In this document: positions 51,458 through 59,675 of the stretch, piece after piece
Layout of the letters: every line of letters begins with the position of its first letter
Numbering within the stretch: position 1 is the first letter of the stretch
Source: Myxococcales bacterium
GTDB taxonomy: Bacteria; Myxococcota_A; Bradymonadia; UBA7976; UBA1532
Assembly (NCBI GenBank): GCA_020633555.1
Contig: JACKDL010000006.1
Span: forward strand, 124,001-188,000
Length of the DNA stretch: 64,000 nucleotides
Direction: 5' to 3'
Notes under the pieces: model-generated
Databases searched by the model: none
Told to the model about the DNA's origin: nothing
Seen by the model: the letters and a program-made list of their open reading frames with translations, nothing else
Program-made: the position numbers and the translations under genes

Positions 51458-51984
51458 GGGGCGGCGTCAGGGGCGGCGTCGGGTGCGGCGTCCACCGCGA
51501 GGTCGATCGCGGCGTCGGGGGCGGCGTCCACCGCCAGATCGAGCACCGCGGCGTCCGCCCCCTGGTCGAGGGCGGCGTCCGCGCCCTGGTCCGGGCCGGC
51601 GTCCGCTGCGGCGTCAGGGCCGCCGTCCACGGCCACGGCCAGATCGACGCTGCCGTCGGTGCTCACCGCCTGGTCGCCCACCGCCTGGTCGCCTACCGCC
51701 TGGTCGCCCACGGTCATGTCGCTCACGGCCTGATCGGCGCTGGCGTCCGCCACGGTCACCGGCACCAGGCAGCGGCTGAACTGGCACACCGCGCCCACGC
51801 CCGCGTCGGCACAGTCCGCGTCGATGTAGCAGGCGGGCACGCAGGTGTCGCTCACGCAGCGGCCCGCGCCTTCGCAGTCGCTGTCGCTCACGCACTCGTT
51901 GCCGAACAGCGGGGGCACTTCGCAGGCGGCGGGGGCCAGCAGCAGCCCGAGGGCGGTGGCGGCGAGGGCGAGGCGGCGGTGCAT
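51454..51984 (-). CDS. Cys-rich lipoprotein with Asp/Ala-rich repeat tail
   Basis: 176 residues. Signal peptide and lipobox (LAPAAC, Cys near 21), a Cys stretch (ECVSDSDCEGAGRCVSDTC) closely similar in style to the start of the three MopE-type lipoproteins, then a tail made of VGDQA, DAAP and DLAVDAAPD repeats to the end. It has no MopE motif and no C-terminal domain, so it looks like the N-terminal half of those proteins on its own. The ATG at 51984 is preceded by CAGGAG; a longer upstream frame has no signal peptide. Confidence 0.75.
   Translation of the reverse strand: MHRRLALAATALGLLLAPAACEVPPLFGNECVSDSDCEGAGRCVSDTCVPACYIDADCADAGVGAVCQFSRCLVPVTVADASADQAVSDMTVGDQAVGDQAVGDQAVSTDGSVDLAVAVDGGPDAAADAGPDQGADAALDQGADAAVLDLAVDAAPDAAIDLAVDAAPDAAPDAAP
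51665..51709 (-). repeat. 15-bp tandem repeat, three copies
   Basis: ACCGCCTGGTCGCCC repeated three times on the plus strand (one base change), encoding the VGDQA repeats of the lipoprotein on the minus strand. Confidence 0.8.
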
Positions 51985-52115
51985 CGGGGCTCCTGCGGCT
52001 GGGGCGGGCGGTCCGCGCGGTGTACCCCAGCGCCCCGGGTGGCGGCAAGCGCCCCCGCCTTGCACCGCCTGGGGCCCCGTTGCATCATGCGCCGCTTTTG
52101 GCTCCGGAGGCCCCC

Positions 52116-53636
52116 ATGACCGTCCGCACCCGCGTCGCCCCGTCGCCCACCGGCGACCCGCACGTCGGCACCGCCTACGTCGCCCTGTTCAACTACTGCT
52201 TCGCCAAGAAGCACGGTGGGCAGTTCATCCTGCGCATCGAGGACACCGATCAGGTGCGCTCCACGGCGTCCAGCGAGCGGATGATCCTCGAGGCGCTGCG
52301 CTGGGTGGGCCTGAGCTGGGACGAGGGCCCCGACGTGGGCGGGCCCCACGGCCCCTACCGCCAGAGCGAGCGCGCCGAGCTCTACCAGGAGGCCGCGGCG
52401 ACGCTGCTCGACAGCGGCCACGCCTTCCGCTGCTTCATGACCGCCGATGAGCTGACCGAGGCCCGCGCCGCCCACCAGGCCAGCGGCGCCACCCAGAGCA
52501 TGATCAGCCCCTACACCGATCTGCCGCGGGCCGAGAGCGACGCCCGGGCCGCCGCCGGTGACGCCTTCGTCATCCGCCTGCGCACCCCCCGCGAGGGCAC
52601 CTGCGTCATTCAGGACCGCCTGCGCGGGGCCATCGAGGTGCCGTGGGACCAGGTGGATCAGCAGGTGCTGCTGAAGAGCGACGGGTTCCCCACCTACCAC
52701 CTGGCCAACGTGGTGGACGACCACCACATGGCCATCACCCACGTGCTGCGCGGCGAGGAGTGGATCAGCTCGGCGCCCAAGCACCAGCTGCTGTACCAGG
52801 CCTTCGGCTGGCAGATGCCCGAGCTGGTGCACCTGCCCCTGCTGCGCAACCCCGACAAGAGCAAGCTCAGCAAGCGCAAGAACCCCACCAGCATCTTGTA
52901 CTACCAGCGCATGGGCTTCCTGCCCGAGGCGCTGCTGAACTACCTGGGGCGCATGGCCTGGTCCATGCCCGACGAGCGCGAGCAGTTCGACCTGAGCGAA
53001 ATGCTCGAGCACTTCGACTTGGACCGCATCAGCCTGGGCGGGCCGGTGTTCGACGTGACCAAGCTGGAGTGGCTGAACGGCGTCTGGCTGCGCGACGGGC
53101 TCACCGAGGACGAATACGCCCAGCGGGTGATGGACTGGGCCTTCAACCGCGAGTTCCTGGGCCAGATCATCCCGCTGGTGCGGCAGCGGGCCAACAAGCT
53201 CACGGATCTGGCGCCGCTGGCCAGCTTCTTCCTGCAGGGGCTCATCGACCTGAAGCCCGAGGATCTGCAGGGCTTCAAGGGCATCGAGAGCGACGACGAG
53301 ACGCGGCGCATCCTCACCTGGAGCCTGTGGCACCTGGAGGCGCTGGCCGAGTGGGAGGCCGACGGCATCCAGGCGGTGCTGCGCGAGATGGCCGAGATCA
53401 TGGGCGTGAAGCTGCGGGTGCTGCTGGCGCCCTTCTTCGTGGCCCTCTCCGGGCAGCGCAGCTCGACCCCGCTGTTCCAGACCATGGGCATCCTGGGCAA
53501 GGACATCGTGCGCGCCCGGATTCGGCACGCGGTGGACACCTTGGCGCCGATCTCGAAGAAGGAGCAGGGGCGCTGGCAGAAGGCGTACGACCAGGCCGTG
53601 GCCGCGCACGTCGCCGCGCTTGCTGCTCAGGGCTGA
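52116..53636 (+). CDS. gltX: Glutamyl-tRNA synthetase
   Basis: 506 residues. Charges tRNA-Glu (possibly also tRNA-Gln, depending on GatCAB). Class I synthetase: the HIGH-type region is RVAPSPTGDPHVGTAYVAL, then FILRIEDTDQVRST, and the KMSKS loop reads KLSKRKN. The C-terminal anticodon-binding alpha-helical part is present. CGGAGG stands just before the ATG; a promoter-like TTGCAC-N17-CATCAT lies at 52060-52088. The gene ends 75 nt before the sigma-54 promoter described next. Confidence 0.95.
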   Translation: MTVRTRVAPSPTGDPHVGTAYVALFNYCFAKKHGGQFILRIEDTDQVRSTASSERMILEALRWVGLSWDEGPDVGGPHGPYRQSERAELYQEAAATLLDSGHAFRCFMTADELTEARAAHQASGATQSMISPYTDLPRAESDARAAAGDAFVIRLRTPREGTCVIQDRLRGAIEVPWDQVDQQVLLKSDGFPTYHLANVVDDHHMAITHVLRGEEWISSAPKHQLLYQAFGWQMPELVHLPLLRNPDKSKLSKRKNPTSILYYQRMGFLPEALLNYLGRMAWSMPDEREQFDLSEMLEHFDLDRISLGGPVFDVTKLEWLNGVWLRDGLTEDEYAQRVMDWAFNREFLGQIIPLVRQRANKLTDLAPLASFFLQGLIDLKPEDLQGFKGIESDDETRRILTWSLWHLEALAEWEADGIQAVLREMAEIMGVKLRVLLAPFFVALSGQRSSTPLFQTMGILGKDIVRARIRHAVDTLAPISKKEQGRWQKAYDQAVAAHVAALAAQG

Positions 53637-53711
53637 TATGACTGTATCGCTGGTTCGCTGGCCTTATCGCGTTCTCGGCGAAAATCCTCCGAAGTCCAGC
53701 CTCTCCTCAGG

Positions 53712-53730
53712 TTGGCACACCCCCTGCTAA
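53712..53730 (+). promoter_or_regulatory. Sigma-54 (RpoN) promoter
   Basis: TTGGCACACCCCCTGCTAA fits the consensus YTGGCACG-N4-TTGCW closely: TTGGCAC is perfect, the GG (53714-53715) and GC (53726-53727) are 10 nt apart as required, and only the G after CAC and the first T of TTGC differ. The expected start (12 nt after the GC) is about 53739-53741, immediately before the first tRNA-like stem at 53742. Sigma-54 promoters need an enhancer-binding activator, so expression should be off until a signal arrives. TATCGC occurs twice 20 bp apart upstream (53645, 53665), possible activator sites. Confidence 0.75.
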
Positions 53731-53741
53731 GGCCTCCCTAC

Positions 53742-53824
53742 GTCCGGTGAGTCGAAGCTCTGTGGCGGAGCGCCTGGCTCTTCATCCGGGTGGCCGCGGG
53801 TTCGAATCCCGCCGCTCACCGGAC
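53742..53824 (+). ncRNA. tRNA-like structure 1
   Basis: Folds as a cloverleaf. Closing stem 53742-53751 with 53815-53824: 10 perfect pairs, longer than a tRNA acceptor stem. D-arm GCTC/GAGC (53757-53760, 53768-53771) with GG in the loop. Anticodon-like stem CCTGG/CCGGG with an 8-nt loop (CTCTTCAT, 53778-53785), not 7. T-arm GCGGG-TTCGAAT-CCCGC (53796-53812), fully canonical. No CCA is encoded. Position 14 is T and the 8-9 linker is A-rich, so the usual U8-A14 pair is missing. These deviations argue against a working elongator tRNA; tRNA-like ncRNA is the better reading. Confidence 0.7.
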
Positions 53825-53828
53825 CTCT

Positions 53829-53903
53829 GGTCGATGAAGCTCTGTGGTGGAGCGCCTGGCTCTTGGGACCGGGTGGACGCGGGTTCGAATCCCGTCATCG
53901 GCC
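53829..53903 (+). ncRNA. tRNA-like structure 2
   Basis: Close copy of structure 1, starting 4 nt after it. Closing stem GGTCGATG/CATCGGCC (53829-53836 with 53896-53903), 8 pairs with one G-T. D-arm 53839-53853, anticodon-like stem CCTGG/CCGGG with a 9-nt loop (CTCTTGGGA, 53860-53868), T-arm 53879-53895 with TTCGAAT. It joins an 8-bp closing stem directly to a 5-bp T-stem, the 8/5 geometry otherwise seen in bacterial tRNA-Sec, but it lacks a long variable arm. No CCA. The region between D-arm and T-arm is nearly identical to copy 1 apart from the loop. Confidence 0.7.
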
Positions 53904-53939
53904 CTCATGCGTTCTTGATTCCAGCGTGGGAGGTGTCTC

Positions 53940-55301
53940 ATGTCGCATGCACAGACCTTGCACAGCCTGTACCCCTCGCTGGCCGAGCGGTGGCCCACCG
54001 AGCGGGTGGCGCGGCACCTGCTGGCGGCCGCGGATCTGCCCCTGGACAAGGCCACCACCCGGCTGTTGACCAAGGCGGCCGGCTCGACGGACTGGCGCTC
54101 GCACATGGCCCAGGACTTTGACCGCGCGCTGGCCCCGCGGGCGCAGGTGGCCACCGCAAAGGCGCTGTTCCCCGACGTGGCCGCGCCTGCGCGAATCGAT
54201 GATCCCGTCGCCCTGCGGGCCTACGTGAAGCGCTTGATGGCGGCCCTGGGCGTCAGCGGCCTGTCCTTCGCCGGCGATCGGCCGGCGCGGGCGCACCGCG
54301 AGGGTCCGCACGCGAGCAAGAAGGCCTTCAACAAGCGTTTCCGCCTGGTGATCCGCCTGGCCGAGAAGGTGGAGACCTTCGCCCGCGTGCAGCGCATGAA
54401 GGCGCTGGCTCAGGTGGCGAAGACCCGCCTGGCGGCGCGGCTGCCCCAGGCGGACTTCGTGGCCGACGCCGACGCGGCGGCCTTCATCGCGTGGCAGACC
54501 GCGCGGCTGGCGCGCCGCTCGGTGTTCACCTGGGGCCAGCAGGAGCGGGCCTTCGACCAGGTCGCCGAGCACCTGTTCCAGCGGCTGGGCGCCGGCGCGC
54601 CCTGGTTCGCCGTGGCCCATGTGCACCCCGTGCCCGAGGTGCTGGCGCGGTTGAACGACGGCGAGAAGGGCCGCCTGCTGGGCGCCTGGTTCGACGTCAT
54701 GCACGACGCGGCGGGCGTGCTGCAGGGCCTGGCCGACACGGGCCGCTACGATCTGCGCCGGTACGTGGTGCGGCGGGGCAACGACTCCTCGTCGTGGAAC
54801 GAGGCGGCCGGCGCCTTCAACGCGGCGCGGGACGGCTGGCTGAACGCGGCCCATGCGTTGGGCTTGTTCGCCCTGCTGGATGCGCTATTGCCGCCCAAGG
54901 CCTTGCGGCTGATGGCGGCGGACGTGGTGTTCATGCACCGCCACGCGGGCTCGGGCGATCTGGATCCCGACACTCAGGTGGCGCAGGCCTTGCCGTCCCC
55001 GTGGGCGGTCATCCGGGGCGAGGCCGCCTGCGGCCGCGCGGACGTCGAGGCGGCCTGTGCGGCGGCCGGGGTGGTCGGCCGCGGCTGGGTGCACCCGCGC
55101 CCCAAGGGCGTGGCGCCCAGCACGCCCACGCTGGAGCTGGTGCACGGCGTCGCGGTCAGCTCGCCCGTGCTCGCCGAAGCGCTGAAGCGGGCGGGCGCCT
55201 TCGGCGGGGCGTCGAAGGCCGCCCAGGTGAAGCCCGAGCGCATGCCCGGCTTCACCCGGGCGGTGAGGGGCCTGAAGGCCTGGATCTCAGACCCGACCTG
55301 A
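53940..55301 (+). CDS. Unrecognised protein encoded downstream of the tRNA-like pair
   Basis: 453 residues, no signal peptide, no membrane segment, so cytoplasmic. GGGAGGTG (53928-53935) stands just before the ATG. Not a TROVE/Ro protein: no MIDAS DxSxS and no Ro-type start. Residues 117-165 are strongly basic (KKAFNKRFRLVIRLAEKV), a possible RNA-binding surface. Motifs with the look of conserved sites: DADAAAFIAWQTARLARRS (176-194), FAVAHVHP (223-230), VVRRGNDSSSWN (276-287), LRLMAADVVFMHR (322-334), RGEAACGRADVEAAC (359-373), LVHGVAVSSP (400-409). Carried on the sigma-54 transcript behind both tRNA-like structures. Its end overlaps the thioesterase gene by 15 nt on the other strand. Confidence 0.85.
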   Translation: MSHAQTLHSLYPSLAERWPTERVARHLLAAADLPLDKATTRLLTKAAGSTDWRSHMAQDFDRALAPRAQVATAKALFPDVAAPARIDDPVALRAYVKRLMAALGVSGLSFAGDRPARAHREGPHASKKAFNKRFRLVIRLAEKVETFARVQRMKALAQVAKTRLAARLPQADFVADADAAAFIAWQTARLARRSVFTWGQQERAFDQVAEHLFQRLGAGAPWFAVAHVHPVPEVLARLNDGEKGRLLGAWFDVMHDAAGVLQGLADTGRYDLRRYVVRRGNDSSSWNEAAGAFNAARDGWLNAAHALGLFALLDALLPPKALRLMAADVVFMHRHAGSGDLDPDTQVAQALPSPWAVIRGEAACGRADVEAACAAAGVVGRGWVHPRPKGVAPSTPTLELVHGVAVSSPVLAEALKRAGAFGGASKAAQVKPERMPGFTRAVRGLKAWISDPT

Positions 55302-56096
55302 GAACTCGGCGAAGAGCTGCCGGCTGGTGGCGATGAGCCGCCCGTCGGCGTCCCAAAGCCGGGCCGAGAAGTCGCTGTAGCCCCCCGCCGCCATGACCGT
55401 GTGGGCGTCGTACAGCCACCACCCGTCGGCGGGGGCCCCCTGGTCGGGCAGGGGGCCCAGCACGTTCACCTGCCAGGTCACCGAGCTGCCCGGGAAGGGC
55501 CGCTTCGCGCGGCTCCAGATGGGCGGCGGCCAGGCGTCCAGCAGGGCTGGCAGCGTCTCGGCGGTCACGGGCGCCTCGTCGCCGCGCACCTGCACCCACC
55601 CTTGAACATGCCCGCGCTCCCGCCCGGTGAACGGGTAGCTGTCCACCGTCCAGCGGTAGTCGAAGTGCTGGGTGAAGTCGGGGGTCACCCCCTTCAGGAA
55701 GGGCATGCTGGGGCGCTCGGTGGCGGGCGGCACGGCCGGCGCGGCTTCGCCCGGCCACGGCAGCAGCGTGGGGCGATCGGCCCCGTAGCTGGCGAGCACC
55801 ACCGCGCACACGGCGTCGCCCTGGCTCAGCCGAACCTCGACCCGGGTGAGCGCGCGGCCCTCCCGCAGGACCTGTACCTCCACGTCCACCGGACCGGGGG
55901 CGGCGGGACCCACGAAGTCCACCAGCGCCGATCGGAGCTGGCGATCGGGCGCCACCTGGGTGCGGGCGGCGCGCAAGGCCCCGGTGGCCAGAAGCCCCCC
56001 AAAGGCCGCGCGGCCTTGGGCCCAGTCGGCGGTGATCCGCCCCCCGCCCAGGCCGGGCTGCCAGGCGCTGACGATCGAGAATGGGGTGTGCTCCAC
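55287..56096 (-). CDS. Acyl-CoA thioesterase family protein (TesB-like)
   Basis: 269 residues with two hotdog-fold halves. The N-terminal half carries WAQGRAAFGGLLATGALRA, the usual thioesterase pattern (F-G-G and aliphatic helix), and the C-terminal half carries LLDAWPPP and WWLYDAHTVMAAGGYSDFSA, SRQLFAEF, as in TesB/4HBT_3 proteins. Probably hydrolyses acyl-CoA; chain length is unknown. GTG 56096 is preceded by AGGAG; the longer frame to 56150 has no such site. Convergent with the gene of the tRNA-like locus. The palindrome GGTCCCGCGGGACC (56153-56166) lies in the divergent region upstream. Confidence 0.8.
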   Translation of the reverse strand: MEHTPFSIVSAWQPGLGGGRITADWAQGRAAFGGLLATGALRAARTQVAPDRQLRSALVDFVGPAAPGPVDVEVQVLREGRALTRVEVRLSQGDAVCAVVLASYGADRPTLLPWPGEAAPAVPPATERPSMPFLKGVTPDFTQHFDYRWTVDSYPFTGRERGHVQGWVQVRGDEAPVTAETLPALLDAWPPPIWSRAKRPFPGSSVTWQVNVLGPLPDQGAPADGWWLYDAHTVMAAGGYSDFSARLWDADGRLIATSRQLFAEFSGRV

Positions 56097-56230
56097 GGGC
56101 TCTCCTGGGGTCGCTGGGGTGAAGATGCGCCCCGCGCCGTTGCGATGCACCCGGTCCCGCGGGACCCCCCGCCTTGGGGGCCCCAGGCCGCCCGTGCCGA
56201 CCCCTCTGGCAGGCTCGGAGGAGGTGACCC

Positions 56231-56671
56231 ATGACCCGCAACACCCTGCGCTGGCTCGCGCCGTTCGCGCTGTTCTTCGCCTGCACGGCCAGCGAAGACG
56301 GCTACCAGGTCCAGGCGGTGGAGCAGGAGGGCGACGCGTGCGTCACCGCCCTGGGCTACGCCGCCCTGACCCCCGGCCGGGCCACCTCGGGCACCACCGC
56401 CCGTGAGCTGGCCTTCGACGTGCGCTTCGACTGCGGCGTGCCCGTGCACATCACCGGGCTGACGTGCCCCGACTGCGAGAGCCCCGAGAAGATCGAGGCC
56501 CAGGGGCTGGTGCGGCTGGTGAAGGAGATGCCGGTGCCGGTGGGCAAGGAGGACGCGCTGACCCAGGAGCCGCTGTGGCTGCGCTGGCGCTCCGACGATG
56601 GCCTGATCACCGGTAGCCTGCAGCTCAACCTGACCTATGAGCCCGCCGAGGAGGGCGCCGGCTGCCTGTGA
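56231..56671 (+). CDS. Small lipoprotein of unknown function
   Basis: 146 residues. Lipobox LFFAC (Cys at about 18). The mature part has five Cys (DACVTAL, FDCGVPVHITGLTCPDCES, GCL at the end) and looks like a small beta-sandwich. GGAGGAGG precedes the ATG. No family recognised. Convergent with the carboxylase operon. Confidence 0.7.
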   Translation: MTRNTLRWLAPFALFFACTASEDGYQVQAVEQEGDACVTALGYAALTPGRATSGTTARELAFDVRFDCGVPVHITGLTCPDCESPEKIEAQGLVRLVKEMPVPVGKEDALTQEPLWLRWRSDDGLITGSLQLNLTYEPAEEGAGCL

Positions 56672-56710
56672 GTGCGCACCGCCGCGCCCCGTGTCGGCGA
56701 AGAAGGCCAA

Positions 56711-58259
<1,549 letters not shown>

Positions 58260-58267
<8 letters not shown>

Positions 58268-59675
58268 GGTCTGGCTCCCGAGGGGGCATGGTGTGCAGCC
58301 CGCCCACTTCGAGCGGCTGGTACAGCAGTCGGTCGTAATCGGCGGCGGCCCGGTCCCACGACCAGTCCAGGGCCATGACGTGGCGGCGCAGCCCGTCCAG
58401 GGCGGCGGGGTCGGCAGCGAGCGCCAGCGCCCGCTGGAGCGCCTCGCCCAGGGCGGCGGCCTTCGGATCGTCGAAGGTGATGCCGCTGATCCCATCCTCG
58501 ACGGTGTCGGCCAGGCCGCCGGTGCGGCGCACCACGGGGATGGCCCCGTAGCGCATGCCGATGAGCTGGGCGAGGCCGCAGGGCTCGTAGCGGCTGGGCA
58601 GCACCACGAAGTCGCTGCCGGCGTGGATCAGCCGGGCCAGGTCGTCCTGGTAGTGATCCACCAGCCCGAAGGCCTGGGGATGGGCGTCGGCCACGGCGCG
58701 GAGCTGGGCGATGATCTGGGGGGCGCCGTCGGTGAGCACGGCGAAGCGGGCCCCCGCGGCGATGGCGGCCGGCGCCGCCTCGGCCAGCAGATCCAGGCCC
58801 TTCTGGGTGGCGGCCCGGCTGATGATCCCGAACACAGGGCCCTCGGCCAGGCCCATCCGGGCCCGCAGGGCGACCTGACAGGCGGCCTTTCCGCTGGGAT
58901 CCGCGGCGCTATAGGCGGCCGGGAGGGCCGGATCGTGCGCCGGATCCCACAGGGTGCCGTCCACCCCGTTCAGGATGCCCACCAGCCCGTTCTTGCGCTG
59001 CCGGAACAACGTGGCCAGACCGCGGCCGCCCGGCTCGCGGGTGATCTCCTGCGCGTAGGTGGGGCTTACGGTGGCCAGCCGGTCGGCCAGCAGCAGCCCG
59101 GCCTTCAAGAGGCTGATCTCGCCGTAGTACTCAAGCCCAGCGAAGCTGCGCAGGGCGTGCGGAATCTCGAGCCGATCGGCCCAGTCGAAGTCGCACAGCC
59201 CCTGGTAGGCCAGGTTGTGCACCGACTGCACCGCGCGCCGCTTGCCCCGCAGGTACAGCGCGCACAGGCCCGCCTGCCAGTCGTGCAGGTGGTAGATGTC
59301 CACCTGCTCGGCCAGCGCGACGGCGGCCTTGCACAGCACGGCGAAGCGCAGCGGGTTGTCGGGCCAGGCTTGCCCGGGCGGGCCGTACGGGTGCTCGCGG
59401 TCCAGCAGGCCCGGGGCGTCCACGAACAGGTGGTGGCCCGGGGCGTCCCGCCACAGGTGCACCGCGTGGGTCTCGCCGCCGAGCTCGAAGATCACCGGGG
59501 CGTCCTGGCGGATCAGGGCGCTGCGATCGATGAACCCGTACAGGGGGCTGATCACCTGTGCACTCAGCCCGTGCCGCCGCTGGGCCGCGGGCAGCTCGCG
59601 CATCACCAGCCCCAGGCCGCCGGTGGAGGCAAAGGGGGCCACCTCGGCGGCCACGTGCAGGATGCGGGGGCTCAC
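58260..59675 (-). CDS. glgA: Glycogen synthase-like glycosyltransferase (GT5)
   Basis: 471 residues, normal GlgA length. Would extend alpha-1,4-glucan from ADP-glucose. N-terminal domain VSPRILHVAAEVAPFASTGG, DIYHLHDWQAGLCALYLRG, QSVHNLAYQG, ATVSPTYAQEI, GILNGVDGTLWDP; C-terminal nucleotide-binding domain with PSRYEPCGLAQLIGMRYGAI and VRRTGGLADTV. Oddity: the KTGGLADV motif near the N-terminus, whose Lys binds the ADP-glucose phosphates, reads STGGLGLV here. Either the enzyme is atypical or weakly active. The GTG overlaps the galT stop (GTGA). Confidence 0.85.

Noticed and set aside
53742..53903. Two ordinary tRNA genes (for example Lys-CTT, or Met and Pro by loop reading)
   Set aside because: Loops of 8 and 9 nt, over-long closing stems, no CCA, no U8-A14, and a sigma-54 promoter placed at the structure. 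A canonical reading of copy 1 as tRNA-Lys leaves a T-C mismatch in the anticodon stem. A tRNAscan-SE run could overturn this.
53829..53903. selC (tRNA-Sec), because of the 8/5 stem geometry
   Set aside because: There is no long variable arm, no extended D-stem and no TCA anticodon in a proper loop; no selA/selB nearby.
53742..53903. Attachment-site remnants of an integrated element (tRNA fragments left by an integrase)
   Set aside because: Both structures are complete rather than 3' fragments, and no integrase, phage or plasmid gene lies nearby; the Xer recombinase is 48 kb away and looks housekeeping.
53940..55301. TROVE/Ro60 protein, suggested by the neighbouring tRNA-like RNAs and sigma-54 promoter
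   Set aside because: No Ro-type N-terminus and no von Willebrand MIDAS motif (DxSxS ... T ... D) is present.
56153..56166. Palindrome GGTCCCGCGGGACC as a specific operator
   Set aside because: It lies in a very G/C-rich, self-complementary stretch with several other short palindromes and no clear promoter, so specificity cannot be argued.
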